Shown: positions 1 to 8,934, counted from the first letter of the stretch. The stretch is 60,863 nt of DNA from Enhydrobacter aerosaccus (GCA_903832005.1 CAIKZO010000061.1:1-60863), one strand, 5' to 3'. Notes: generated from the sequence alone by a model not told the origin. Translations and numbers: made by a program.

Positions 1-43
1 AAGTGCCTGGCTGAACCAGTTTGACGACGTTAGAATGCGACAC
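1..43 (-). CDS. IS256-type transposase, N-terminal fragment (runs off the left edge)
   Basis: Only about 14 residues are inside the window: GTG at 43-41, reading VSHSNVVKLVQPGT. This resembles the N-terminus of IS256-family (mutator-type DDE) transposases of alphaproteobacteria, recalled from memory. A good ribosome binding site, AAGGAG on the minus strand near 54-59, stands about 10 bases before the GTG and supports that start. An ATG at 48-46 opens another frame (MPCRILTSSN) and is less likely. The rest of the gene is outside the window, so family and integrity cannot be verified. Confidence 0.45.
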   Translation of the reverse strand, partial: MSHSNVVKLVQPGT

Positions 44-140
44 GGCATATCACTCCTTCGATGGAGAAGTGGAGGCTTCAACTACCCCACGATATGCCGC
101 CTTCTTGATCTTCACCGTCACCAACTTTCGACCATAGCTC
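1..140 (-). mobile_element. End of an IS256-family insertion sequence (partial)
   Basis: The left 140 bases carry the transposase start on the minus strand plus a leader without another gene. The DNA changes near 135-145 into a truncated SLOG-domain reading frame, which is the expected picture if an element landed inside that gene. The outer end is placed only approximately: no second terminal repeat or target duplication can be seen, because the rest of the element lies left of the window. Family assignment rests on the start of the encoded transposase. Confidence 0.42.
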
Positions 141-141
141 T

Positions 142-492
142 GCCGCGTATGAACAATGTCCGCGCAGCCTGCATGCCATGCGAACGCGCATGATCAAGGA
201 CTCTGCTCCGGAGGCCATGGTCTGCATCGGAGGCATGGAAGGAGTCTTCGCCGAAGTCGACATGTTCAATGAACTCGGGCACGGCCGGCCGATCTTTACG
301 CTAGAAAAAACCGGAGGAGCTGCGTCGCTGATTGCAGATCGCAAGCATACGATTTCGATCGACCTTGAAGTAATGCTTCGCTTGGAAAAAGCTGCGGACG
401 CGTATGACGACCACGAGATAGACGTGCAACCTTATCCATTGATTATGCAGACGATCGTCGACCGCATTGCACCACCATCCAAAGGGAAGTAG
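142..492 (+). pseudogene. SLOG-domain protein, 3' fragment cut by an insertion element
   Basis: The frame is open from 109 to the stop at 490-492. Recognisable protein begins about 166 (SLHAMRTRM), followed by CIGGMEGVFAEVDMF and LEKTGGAASL. This is the C-terminal half of a SLOG (Rossmann-like nucleotide/ligand-sensing) domain of the kind found beside prokaryotic membrane effectors. The N-terminal half of the fold is missing, and transposase-like DNA lies where it should be, so I read this as an interrupted gene. An ATG at 178 could still give a 104-residue remnant. The stop is 4 bases before the start of the membrane protein gene, so the two were one operon. Function as a sensor of a conflict system is inferred from family knowledge. 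Confidence 0.55.
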
Positions 493-496
493 CCAA

Positions 497-892
497 ATGG
501 ACGCCAAACTTAAGTATCTGGAGATGCTGCAAGCAGCAATTTCTCGCATGTCCGGGTTTAGTTTTGTCGCCAAGGGGTGGAGCGTCACATTGGCGACGGC
601 AGTTATGGGCTTCATGGTGAAAGATGGCGGCCCGAAATTCGCGTTGATCGGCGTCGTCGTTATCGCGCTGTTCTGGCTAATCGATGCCTACTACCTCGGT
701 CTCGAAAAAGAATTCAGAACCTTGTTTTCAGCCGCCGTGGCGACTCCTGCCAATCCTACCTTCAACATGAAGCCGGAAATGGGACGTTGCGCAATGATGA
801 GAGCGGCCTTCCGGCCGGCGCTACTAATGGTTCATCTACCTCTTTTGATTGCTCTCGCATTCTCTTGGTATTTCCTTCAAAAGTCAGCCTAG
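497..892 (+). CDS. Small two-helix membrane protein, SLOG partner (putative effector)
   Basis: 131 residues from the ATG at 497, which follows the SLOG stop by four bases; GGGAAG about 6-11 bases upstream can serve as ribosome binding site. Hydrophobic stretches lie at roughly residues 28-66 (a hairpin containing FWLIDAYYL) and 108-127. The N-terminal KYLEML..ISRM and GWSVTL pattern is that of a widespread small membrane-protein family encoded next to SLOG or TIR-type sensors, where two-helix proteins are predicted membrane-perturbing effectors. The gene looks intact, while its presumed sensor partner is broken. Assignment as an effector is by family context only; no enzymatic motif is present. 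Confidence 0.6.
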   Translation: MDAKLKYLEMLQAAISRMSGFSFVAKGWSVTLATAVMGFMVKDGGPKFALIGVVVIALFWLIDAYYLGLEKEFRTLFSAAVATPANPTFNMKPEMGRCAMMRAAFRPALLMVHLPLLIALAFSWYFLQKSA

Positions 893-920
893 ACATTTGG
901 CATGAACGCTCGCGGCTGGA

Positions 921-1901
921 TCAAATCCGGCCCCTTCGCTTCGCGACAGCCTCGGCCAGCAGGCAGAGGATTTCCCACATCATGGTGACGCCCACGAGCG
1001 CGGTGTTGCCGCTCATGTCGAAGGGCGGCGAGACCTCGACGACGTCTCCGCCGACGAGATTGAGTCCGCGCAGGCCGCGCAGCATGCGCTGCGCCTCGTG
1101 CGGGGTGTAGCCGCCGATCTCGGGCGTGCCGGTGCCGGGCGCATAGGCGGGATCGAGGCCGTCGACGTCGAAGCTCACATAGGTCGGGCCGTCGCCCACC
1201 ACGCGGCGCGCCTCGGCGATCACCTTCTCGACGCCGAGATCGAAATATTCCTCGATCGTGATGACACGCATGCCCTGCGCCACCGCCCAGTCGTTATCGT
1301 CGCGGCTGTAGAGCGAGCCGCGGATACCGATCTGCACCACGCGCTTGGGATCGAGCAGCTTCTCCTCGACGGCGCGGCGGAACGGCGTGCCGTGGGTGTA
1401 TTTGTAGCCGCCGAAGTAGGTGTCCCAGGTGTCGCTATGGGCATCGAAATGCACCATGCCGAGGGGCCCTTGCCCTTTCGCAATGCCGCGCATGATCGGC
1501 AAGGTGATCAGATGGTCGCCGCCCGCCGACAGCGGGACGACGCCGGCTGCATGGACCTTCGAATAGAACTTCTCGATGCGCTCGAGCGAGTCGTCGAGAC
1601 TCGCGGGGTTGACCGAGGCGTCGCCGAGATCGCCGCAGATCGCGAGCTCATAGGGCGCGACGCGCGTCACGTGATGGATTCGCCGCATCATGGTCGACAG
1701 ATCGCGCATCTGGCGCGGGCCGTGGCGTGCGCCCGGGCGGTTGGTCGTGCCGCCGTCCCACGGCACGCCGATCAAGCCGATCTCGAGCTGCGTCGGGTCG
1801 CGTTGCAACGGCAGCCGCATGAAGGTGGCGATATCACCGAAGCGCGGCGTCACCGTGCCAGAAACGGGTTGAGGGAACTCGTTCTTGCGCCCCGTTGTCA
1901 T
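921..1901 (-). CDS. Ureohydrolase (agmatinase/guanidino-acid hydrolase family)
   Basis: 326 residues, the usual length of the arginase/agmatinase family, which hydrolyses a guanidino group to urea and an amine using a binuclear Mn2+ centre. All metal motifs are present: GGDH at 127-130, FDAHSD at 152-157 and SFDVDGLDP at 243-251, followed by the APGTGTPE loop. Agmatinase, guanidinobutyrase and guanidinopropionase cannot be separated by eye. It lies 7 bases downstream of an aminotransferase gene on the same strand, so the two are probably co-transcribed. This favours a catabolic role on a guanidino compound whose freed amine is then transaminated (inference). Confidence 0.85.
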   Translation of the reverse strand: MTTGRKNEFPQPVSGTVTPRFGDIATFMRLPLQRDPTQLEIGLIGVPWDGGTTNRPGARHGPRQMRDLSTMMRRIHHVTRVAPYELAICGDLGDASVNPASLDDSLERIEKFYSKVHAAGVVPLSAGGDHLITLPIMRGIAKGQGPLGMVHFDAHSDTWDTYFGGYKYTHGTPFRRAVEEKLLDPKRVVQIGIRGSLYSRDDNDWAVAQGMRVITIEEYFDLGVEKVIAEARRVVGDGPTYVSFDVDGLDPAYAPGTGTPEIGGYTPHEAQRMLRGLRGLNLVGGDVVEVSPPFDMSGNTALVGVTMMWEILCLLAEAVAKRRGRI

Positions 1902-1908
1902 GCCGTCC

Positions 1909-3243
1909 TCATGCCTTCAGCAACGCCTTGCGCGCCGTCACGAACTCTTCGACCGCGCCGACGAAGCGGTCGGCCTCGGCGTCGCCGATCATGATGTTCA
2001 GCGCCACAAAGCCACGGCGCGCGATCCAGATGCCGGCCGCCGCCATGTCGAAGTAGAACAGCTCCTTCACGTCCTGGTTGGACGAGGCGATGTCGGCCGC
2101 CGTCTTGATCGGCCGGCGCGTGGCGTGCGCGGTCATCATGGAGCCGATGCCGGAGAACTGGAAGGCAACATCCGCATTCTGGCAGATCGCATTCAGCCGA
2201 TCGCGGATCTTGTCGCCGCGTGCGTTCAGTTCTTCCGCCGCGGCAGGCGTATAGACCTCGCCATAGCCCGCCGCGCCCGCGGCCATGGTCAGCACGTTGT
2301 TGTTGAAGGTGCCGGCATGCGGCAGCGAGTCGGGCTTGGTCGGATCGAACAGCTCCATGATCTCGCGCTTGCCGCCGAAGGCGCCGAACGACATGCCGCC
2401 GCCGATGTACTTGCCCAGCGTCGTCATGTCGGGGATCACGCCCAGCTTGCCCTGCAGGCCACCCGGCGAGAGGCGCGAGGTCATGACCTCGTCGAAGATC
2501 AGCGTGATGCCGTGCGACCAGGTCTCCTTGCGCAGCATATGGAGGAAGTCGGGATCGCCCGGCAGGCAGCCGTGGCTGCCCTGCATCGGCTCGACCAGCA
2601 CGGCGAAGATCTCGGTGGCGTGCTGGCGCATCAGCTCGCGCGCGCCCTCGATGTCGTTGTACGGGCCGACGATATAGTCGTAGGGCATGTTCACCGGCGA
2701 GCCGCCCGACACGAAGTAGAGCACGCCGCCGTGATAGCCGCCGTGGAACACCATGACTTTCTTGGCGTGCTTGCGGCCCTGGCGCTGGGCGAAGACCTTG
2801 GCGCCCGCCAGCGCCATCACATTGCCCTCGGTGCCGGAGTTGGTGAAGCGCACCAGGTCGATCGACGGCATGCGGTCGACGATCAGCTGGGCGAGCTTGC
2901 CCTCGTTCTCGTTGCGGCCGGCGAAGTTCCAGCCGTGGTCGAGCGCCTTGTCGATCGCCTTGCGGATCACCGGGTGCGAGTGGCCATAGATGCCGGCGGT
3001 GTATTCTCCCAGCACGTCGATGTACTCGTGGCCATCGACGTCCCACAGGCGGCAGCCTTCGCCCTTCACGACGGTGAGCGGGAACGGCGCATTATGCAGC
3101 GTCGTGCGCGTGTTGCCGCCGGGCATCGCCTGCAGCGCTTCCTGCTGGCGCGCGGAGCTCTTCGGATTGCGGTCGATATAGGCCTGGCGGACTTCAGTGA
3201 GGGCGGACTGCAGGTCCGAATTGACGAGTTGGCTATCGGGCAC
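1909..3243 (-). CDS. Class III PLP aminotransferase, glutamate-1-semialdehyde aminomutase-like
   Basis: 444 residues with the fold-type I layout: NSGTEGN phosphate-binding loop at 135-141, HGGYHG at 167-172, the DEV motif at 251-253 and Schiff-base lysine K278 in TTLGKYIGGG. The family includes HemL and many omega-aminotransferases. The extended N-terminus and the catabolic neighbour argue against it being the tetrapyrrole enzyme HemL. AAGGAG about 9 bases before the ATG supports the start. It is the first gene of a likely two-gene operon with the ureohydrolase, and its substrate may be the amine released by that enzyme or a related amino acid (inference). Confidence 0.85.
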   Translation of the reverse strand: MPDSQLVNSDLQSALTEVRQAYIDRNPKSSARQQEALQAMPGGNTRTTLHNAPFPLTVVKGEGCRLWDVDGHEYIDVLGEYTAGIYGHSHPVIRKAIDKALDHGWNFAGRNENEGKLAQLIVDRMPSIDLVRFTNSGTEGNVMALAGAKVFAQRQGRKHAKKVMVFHGGYHGGVLYFVSGGSPVNMPYDYIVGPYNDIEGARELMRQHATEIFAVLVEPMQGSHGCLPGDPDFLHMLRKETWSHGITLIFDEVMTSRLSPGGLQGKLGVIPDMTTLGKYIGGGMSFGAFGGKREIMELFDPTKPDSLPHAGTFNNNVLTMAAGAAGYGEVYTPAAAEELNARGDKIRDRLNAICQNADVAFQFSGIGSMMTAHATRRPIKTAADIASSNQDVKELFYFDMAAAGIWIARRGFVALNIMIGDAEADRFVGAVEEFVTARKALLKA

Positions 3244-3310
3244 GGGAAACTCCTTGATCCTGCCAAACTAGCACTTTAGAACGCCGGCCCCAACTCGCCG
3301 GAGGCCGGTC

Positions 3311-4102
3311 ATGGATCGCACGAAGGTTGCGCAGTACTGGGAAGGTAACGCCGATACCTGGACGAAGCTCTCCCGGAGCGGCCACGATCCCTACCGCGAT
3401 GCGCTGCATACACCCGCCTTTCTGGCAATGATGCCGCCGGTTTCGGGACTGCGCGGGCTCGACATCGGCTGCGGGGAAGGCACCAATACGCGGCAGGTGG
3501 CGGGGATGGGCGCGCAAATGAGCGCCATCGATGTCTCCCCGACTTTCGTGCGGCACGCTCGGGCCGTCGACGACGGGCCCAAGATCGATTTCCGCGTCGC
3601 CGACGCGGTGGCCCTTCCCGACGCAGCGGCAAGCTTCGATTTCATAACGGCATTCATGTGTCTGATGGACATGCCCGACCAAGGCGCCGTCCTGTGCGAA
3701 GCCGCGCGCGTGCTGCGGCCTGGCGGCTTCCTGCAGTTCTCGATCCTTCATCCCTGCTTTGTTCCGCCTCATCGCAAGGGTGTGCGCAATGCCGACGGCC
3801 AAAAGGTGGCCATCGAAGTGGCCGACTATTTCGCGCGGATCGATGGCCGGGTCGACACCTGGTGGTTTGAGACCCTTCCCGCCGATGAGCGGCAAAAAGT
3901 GGAGCCCTTTCGGACGCCGCGTTTCCATCGCACCTTGAGCGAATGGGTCGACATGATCTGCGCGGCCGGGCTTGTCATCGAGCGCTTTGTCGAACCATCT
4001 GCCAGCGTCGAGGTCGCTGCCGCCGTGCCCACCGTTGCCGACACACGGATCGCCCCGCTTGCCCTACTCATCCGCGCGCGCAAGCCAATCAGGGTCCAGT
4101 AG
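3311..4102 (+). CDS. Class I SAM-dependent methyltransferase
   Basis: 263 residues. The glycine-rich SAM site LDIGCGEG lies at about 50-57, and the rest of the Rossmann methyltransferase core (acidic end of strand 2 at SAIDVS, then ADAVALPD and a FDFITAF segment) follows in order. GGAGG 7 bases before the ATG supports the start. It is divergent from the aminotransferase and convergent with the patatin gene, so it is probably a single-gene unit. The methyl acceptor cannot be told from the sequence; UbiE/Methyltransf_11-type small-molecule enzymes are the closest look-alikes. Confidence 0.8.
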   Translation: MDRTKVAQYWEGNADTWTKLSRSGHDPYRDALHTPAFLAMMPPVSGLRGLDIGCGEGTNTRQVAGMGAQMSAIDVSPTFVRHARAVDDGPKIDFRVADAVALPDAAASFDFITAFMCLMDMPDQGAVLCEAARVLRPGGFLQFSILHPCFVPPHRKGVRNADGQKVAIEVADYFARIDGRVDTWWFETLPADERQKVEPFRTPRFHRTLSEWVDMICAAGLVIERFVEPSASVEVAAAVPTVADTRIAPLALLIRARKPIRVQ

Positions 4103-4115
4103 TCGCCGTGCGCGC

Positions 4116-5264
4116 TCAGCCGCGTTCTTCCCAGGAGAAGTCGGCGATGTTCCCGATCTCCAGCGGCGAGGCCGCCACCGCGGCCGCACGGGCCTCCAGG
4201 AAGACCTTCGCCGCCTTCTCGCCCTCGGCGATCAGGCGGTTGATGTTCTGCGACCCGCGATCCATCTTGCCCTCCAGGTCCATCATGTCCTGCAGCTCCG
4301 GCGGCATTTCGATACAGGGGATATGGTAGGGCCGCTTGCCGTCGGTCTCGAACGATTTCGGAATACGCACCGCCCGCTTGATGTCGAAATGCGCCAGGAA
4401 CTCCGGCCGGAAGGCGTCATGGAGGATCATGTCGTTCAGCATCTCGAGATGGCTGAGCTGGTGGAACAGCGAGATGTTGCCTTCGATCTGATTGCGCCGG
4501 TCGATGATCTCGCCCATCTGGACCGGCACACGCCGGCTTGCCGTCGGATTGATCTTGATCAGCCAGATTTCGCTCGGAATGTTGCTCACGCCCATCGATC
4601 GCGGACGAATCAGCTCCTCGACCGGCGGATTATCGGAGAAGAGACCGTCCCAGTAAGCGTCCTTGCCGATCTGCACGGCCGGAAAGAGAGTGGGCACGGC
4701 GCAGGAAGCAAGGACGTGTTCGATACGGATCGGCTCCTTGCGCGAGATGAACTTGGCCAGCGCGCCGCTGTTGACGTTGGCCGCCCCCAGCATCAACACC
4801 GGCGGACCGGGCTGCGGTCCCCACGAAGCGATCTCGTCGAAGTCGATGTAGGACTCGATCAGCCCGCGAAAATCCGAAAAGCCCTTGCGCTGGCCGACCG
4901 TCATCATCTCCATCATCGATTTCATGATGGCCGATGACGGGCTGATCTGGAAGGCCGGCCACATGCCGGAATTGACCATCCGCATCGAGTCGACAATGAA
5001 CTGGTTGATCGCGTGCTCAACCGGGCCCTGCGCGGTGTTTTCCTTCCAGAACTCCATCATGCGCTTCCACAGCGGCCGTTCGCCCTTCATGTGCGAGTAC
5101 CACATCAGCGTCGCGCACAGGGCCCCACCCGACGTGCCGCTGATCCCGGCGATCTCGAAATCCTGGCCGACATGCGCCTCGCAGAGCGTCTTGAGCGCAC
5201 CCGCGGTGAAAGCCGTCTGGCTGCCGCCTCCCTGACAGGCGATCGCGATCTTCAGCTTTGCCAT
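4116..5264 (-). CDS. Patatin-like phospholipase
   Basis: 382 residues. The patatin Ser-Asp dyad is visible: nucleophile S45 inside GTSGG (43-47) and D206-G207 in the DGLFSDNPP motif. The oxyanion loop near residues 12-20 reads GGGSQTAF where the family usually has GGGxRG, a small deviation. No signal peptide or membrane helix is apparent, so a cytoplasmic or peripherally bound acyl hydrolase is likely. The gene stands alone, converging on the methyltransferase with a 13-base gap and separated by 75 bases from the flavoprotein gene upstream. Confidence 0.85.
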   Translation of the reverse strand: MAKLKIAIACQGGGSQTAFTAGALKTLCEAHVGQDFEIAGISGTSGGALCATLMWYSHMKGERPLWKRMMEFWKENTAQGPVEHAINQFIVDSMRMVNSGMWPAFQISPSSAIMKSMMEMMTVGQRKGFSDFRGLIESYIDFDEIASWGPQPGPPVLMLGAANVNSGALAKFISRKEPIRIEHVLASCAVPTLFPAVQIGKDAYWDGLFSDNPPVEELIRPRSMGVSNIPSEIWLIKINPTASRRVPVQMGEIIDRRNQIEGNISLFHQLSHLEMLNDMILHDAFRPEFLAHFDIKRAVRIPKSFETDGKRPYHIPCIEMPPELQDMMDLEGKMDRGSQNINRLIAEGEKAAKVFLEARAAAVAASPLEIGNIADFSWEERG

Positions 5265-5339
5265 GAACGACGCCCTTCGATTTTACCAACTTGCCACTAT
5301 ATTGCGACCGGGTGACGGAACCACGACGGCCTCCGTCAT

Positions 5340-6479
5340 TCATACAATGTTGAGCTCCCGAATCGGCCGGCCTGCGGCAAAGCGCTCATACGCGAAGGGC
5401 GCAAGATCGAGAGTCCGATAGCTGCCGTGCACGACCAATTCGGCAACAGCGCGGCCCACGGCCGGCGACTGCTGGATGCCGTGGCCGGAGAAGCCGGTGG
5501 CGAAGACGATGCTCTCGAGGGCGGGGTGGCGGCCGACAATGCCGTTCTGGTCGAAGCTGTTGTACTCGTAGTGGCCTGCCCAGGAATTCACGACCTTGGC
5601 CGCCTCGAAGGCCGGCACGCGGGCGGCCAGCGCCGGCCACACCAGATCATCCCACTCCTGGTGCTGGACCTCGAGCGGCGCCCCGGGCGGATCGTTGCCC
5701 TCGGCCGGCGACGTGCCTGCGAGGTAGAAGCGCCCTTCCGGCCGGAACCACACGCCCGACGGATCGATGGTGAGCGGCAACAGTGCCAACTTCTCCCGGC
5801 AATCGAAGACGAAGACCGAACGCCGTCGCGGTTCGACCGGCAGCACGATGCCAGCCAGCGCGGCCACACCGCCCGACTGCGGCCCCGCCGCGATCACGAT
5901 CGTGTCGGCCTCGAGGCGCGCCCCCGACTTCAGGATGACGGTGTTGGCCGACAATCCCACGACTTCGTCGGCCACATACTTCGCGCCCTGCTCGATCGCC
6001 TTGCGCCGGAACGCCTGCATCAGCGCCGGCCCGTCGAACCACCCTTCGTTCGCCGTGCCGTGTGACGCCAGCACTATCCCTTCAGCCGAGACGCTCGGGA
6101 AGCGTGCAACCAGCGCTGCCGGATCGAGCAGCTCGACTGTGCAGCCCTCGCCGCGCTGGACCGCATTGTTGGCCCGTAGCACCGCCTCGCCCGCCGCACT
6201 GGCGAGGAAGAGATAGCCGGGCTCATTCAATCCCAGGTCGACGCCCAGCAACTCCGGCGCCCTGCGCAGGAAGCCGATGCCGTAACGCGACAAATGGATG
6301 TTGAGCGGTGTCGAGAACTGCTGCCGGATCGAGCTGGCCGACAGCGACGACGACGCCGTCGAATAAGTCGGGTCGCGCTCGATGACGGTGACGGCGCCGT
6401 CGAACCCCGGATCGCGCGTGAGATGATAGGCAGAGGACGATCCCATCGCCCCGCCGCCGACAATGACGACTGTCTTCAA
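5340..6479 (-). CDS. FAD-dependent oxidoreductase, D-amino-acid oxidase/sarcosine oxidase type
   Basis: 379 residues. The N-terminal dinucleotide fold GGGAMGSSSAY (8-18) is followed by a conserved acidic ribose-binding residue in VIERD. The C-terminus carries the GFSGHGIQ segment (around 333-340) typical of the DAO superfamily, whose members oxidise secondary or primary amines to imines with release of H2O2 or electron transfer. Substrate cannot be predicted. Its ATG overlaps the stop of the upstream hydrolase gene by four bases (ATGA), so translation is coupled. Confidence 0.82.
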   Translation of the reverse strand: MKTVVIVGGGAMGSSSAYHLTRDPGFDGAVTVIERDPTYSTASSSLSASSIRQQFSTPLNIHLSRYGIGFLRRAPELLGVDLGLNEPGYLFLASAAGEAVLRANNAVQRGEGCTVELLDPAALVARFPSVSAEGIVLASHGTANEGWFDGPALMQAFRRKAIEQGAKYVADEVVGLSANTVILKSGARLEADTIVIAAGPQSGGVAALAGIVLPVEPRRRSVFVFDCREKLALLPLTIDPSGVWFRPEGRFYLAGTSPAEGNDPPGAPLEVQHQEWDDLVWPALAARVPAFEAAKVVNSWAGHYEYNSFDQNGIVGRHPALESIVFATGFSGHGIQQSPAVGRAVAELVVHGSYRTLDLAPFAYERFAAGRPIRELNIV

Positions 6480-7531
6480 TTCGCAGGCACTTCCTTCAGG
6501 AACTCGGCCAGCTGTTTAGCATAGAACTTGGCCGCGCCCGTCGTGCCATGGCCGCGCGTGTCATCGCTTGCCGGGATCGGGTAGAGCTTCGCGTTCTTGA
6601 CCTGCTTCAGCGCGTTCACGGTGAGGCCGGTCTCGGGCGGATTGCGCTCGTCGTCGGCGGAGTTGATCGCCAGCACGTGCGCCTTGATCTTGGGCAAGCC
6701 GGCGGTGGGATCGTAGTCGCCCGAAGCGTCCCACTGGTACATGTAGTCGTTGGCGTCGGCGGTGAACGGCGCGGCGAGGCGCTCGTCGAGCATCTTGTCG
6801 GCCGCCGCCCGTGTCGGGGCCTGCTTGGCATAGGCCAGCGTGCCGCCCGAGGTCGCGACGCCAAAGAACACGGCTGCGGCCTTCAGGCTCTTGGGCTGCG
6901 TCGTGTAATTGCCGTCGTGCCAGTCGGGATCGTTCCGCACCGAGTCGATGATCAGCCGGCGCATCATCCAGTTGCGCGCGGCCATCGGCGTCGGTTGGCT
7001 CGCCATCGGCACGGCTGCGTCCATGAAATCGGGATGCTTCTCCGCCCATAGCCACGCGTGCATGCCGCCCATCGAGTTGCCCATCACGAGGCGCAGATGT
7101 TTGATGCCGAGGCCTTCCGTCAGCAGGCGATATTGCGCGTCGACCATGTCGTCGTAATCGTACTTGGGAAACTTCGCCTTCAGCCCATCAGACGGCTTGG
7201 TCGACTTCCCATGGCCGAGACCGTCAGGAAGAATGATGAAGTACTTCGTGGCATCGAGCGGCTGTCCCGCTCCAAACAGTTCGCCGGCGAACGCGGCGCT
7301 CAACATGGTGGCGCCATTGCCCGAGGAGCCGTGCAGCATCAGCACGGGCTGGCCTTTGGGATCACCGACCGTCGTGTAGTGCAGCTTCACCTCCGGCAGG
7401 GTCTCGCCGGTGTGCAGCTTAAAATCCTTCGCGGTCCAGTCGCCTTCGACCGGCTTCGGATAGTCGGCCGCAACCGCCGGTGCCGACATCAATCCACACA
7501 CGACCGCCAGTACCGCATGCCAACGCGTCAT
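6476..7531 (-). CDS. Secreted alpha/beta hydrolase, homoserine acetyltransferase (MetX)-like fold
   Basis: 351 residues beginning with a clear signal peptide (hydrophobic core to about 20, cleavage after APAVA). The mature part has the oxyanion HGSSGNG segment, the nucleophile elbow GNSMGG and a late DERNPPE/HGTTG region supplying acid and histidine. This arrangement is seen in MetX-like hydrolases, but a periplasmic location excludes a methionine-biosynthetic acyltransferase. It is probably an esterase or peptidase-like hydrolase. It is the first gene of a pair with the DAO-type flavoprotein (4-base overlap). Confidence 0.8.
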   Translation of the reverse strand: MTRWHAVLAVVCGLMSAPAVAADYPKPVEGDWTAKDFKLHTGETLPEVKLHYTTVGDPKGQPVLMLHGSSGNGATMLSAAFAGELFGAGQPLDATKYFIILPDGLGHGKSTKPSDGLKAKFPKYDYDDMVDAQYRLLTEGLGIKHLRLVMGNSMGGMHAWLWAEKHPDFMDAAVPMASQPTPMAARNWMMRRLIIDSVRNDPDWHDGNYTTQPKSLKAAAVFFGVATSGGTLAYAKQAPTRAAADKMLDERLAAPFTADANDYMYQWDASGDYDPTAGLPKIKAHVLAINSADDERNPPETGLTVNALKQVKNAKLYPIPASDDTRGHGTTGAAKFYAKQLAEFLKEVPAN

Positions 7532-7619
7532 GAGTTCCCCCTGCTTGATCGACCGACCCTAGCAGCTACGATACCCGCGAGGTCGCACTCACACAAAAAA
7601 GTGACCCGGAGGAAGCCAA

Positions 7620-8933
7620 ATGTCCCAAGCGATGGACCAGGACAAGAACCTGGAAGCCGCGACGATGCGGCGTGTCTCGTGGCGGCTGATGCCGTTTCTC
7701 GTCTTCGCCTACCTGCTTTGCTACGTCGACCGCGTGAACGTGGGCTTCGCCTCGTTGCAGATGAACAAGGCGGTCGGCATCGATCCCAAGATCTACGGCC
7801 TCGGCGCCGGCATCTTCTTCGTCGGCTACTTCATCCTCGAAGTCCCGAGCAACCTCGCCCTCGAACGCTTCGGCGCCCGCAAATGGATCGCGCGCATCAT
7901 GCTGAGCTGGGGCGTGATCTCGGGCGCCTGCGCGCTGATCGCGGGGCCGTGGTCGTTCCTCGTGCTGCGCTTCCTGCTGGGCGCGGCGGAGGCCGGCTTC
8001 TTTCCCGGCGTCATCCTCTATCTCACCTTCTGGTACCCAGCCGAGTACCGCGCCAAGATCGTCGGCATCTTCATGGTGGCGATCCCAGCCGCGGGCCTGA
8101 TCGGCTCGCCGATCTCGGGCGCGATCCTGGGGCTGGACGGGCTGATGGGCCTGGGCGGCTGGCAGTGGATATTCATCCTCGAGGCCATTCCCACGGTCCT
8201 GCTGGGCATCGCGGCCTTCTTCTATCTTTCCGATAGGCCCGACGACGCGACATGGCTGGCGCCGGAGCAGCGCGCGTGGCTGAACGCCAAGCTCGCGGGC
8301 GAGCGCCAGCGCGCGTCGCGCGTGAAGCCGATGTCGGTCTGGAAGGTGATGACCAACAAGTACGTGCTGATCATGGCGCTGGTCTATGCCGGCGCCTCCG
8401 GCGCTTCGACGTCGCTGGCGCTGTGGATGCCGCAGATGGTGAAGGCCTTCGGCCTCACCAACTTCCAGACCGGCCTGGTAAACTCCGTGCCGTTCGGCAT
8501 TGCCGCCGTCCTGATGATCCTGTGGGGCCGCAACTCCGACAAGACCGGCGAGCGCGTCTGGCACAATGCCCTGCCGCTCGGCTGGATGGTGCTGGCCCTG
8601 CTCGGCACCTTCTTCGCGACCTCGAACCTGTGGGTCACGATCGCCCTGCTCACCCTGATCGCTGCCGGCACCTACTGCAGCAAAGGTCCGTTCTGGGCTT
8701 TGTCGTCGGAGTGGGTCGGTACAGCCGTCGCCGCGGCGGCGCTTGCGCAGATCAATGCGCTGGGCAATCTCTCCGGCTTCTTCTTCAACTACATGATCGG
8801 CTGGATCAAGGATGAGACCGGCAGCTTCCCGCTGGCGATGCTGCCGATCGCCATCGTGGCAACCCTGGGCGTGATCTCCTTGCTGGCAATCGGACAGAGG
8901 CAGCCGCGCACCGTGCCGATGCCGGCGGAATGA
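7620..8933 (+). CDS. MFS transporter, anion:cation symporter (ACS) family
   Basis: 437 residues with about 12 hydrophobic segments. The N-terminal CYVDRVNVGFA motif and the FILEVPSNLALERFGARKWIAR loop between helices 2 and 3 are hallmarks of the ACS group (tartrate, phthalate, hexuronate and related organic-anion carriers). GGAGG 9 bases before the ATG supports the start. The gene is divergent from the MetX-like hydrolase and runs into the phosphonate permease gene end-to-end with only one base between stops. The substrate is presumably an organic anion, but nothing in the sequence fixes which. Confidence 0.88.
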   Translation: MSQAMDQDKNLEAATMRRVSWRLMPFLVFAYLLCYVDRVNVGFASLQMNKAVGIDPKIYGLGAGIFFVGYFILEVPSNLALERFGARKWIARIMLSWGVISGACALIAGPWSFLVLRFLLGAAEAGFFPGVILYLTFWYPAEYRAKIVGIFMVAIPAAGLIGSPISGAILGLDGLMGLGGWQWIFILEAIPTVLLGIAAFFYLSDRPDDATWLAPEQRAWLNAKLAGERQRASRVKPMSVWKVMTNKYVLIMALVYAGASGASTSLALWMPQMVKAFGLTNFQTGLVNSVPFGIAAVLMILWGRNSDKTGERVWHNALPLGWMVLALLGTFFATSNLWVTIALLTLIAAGTYCSKGPFWALSSEWVGTAVAAAALAQINALGNLSGFFFNYMIGWIKDETGSFPLAMLPIAIVATLGVISLLAIGQRQPRTVPMPAE

Positions 8934-8934
8934 C

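Noticed and set aside
1909..3243. Calling the class III aminotransferase hemL
   Set aside because: It is paired with a ureohydrolase and has an extended N-terminus; HemL similarity is general to the family.
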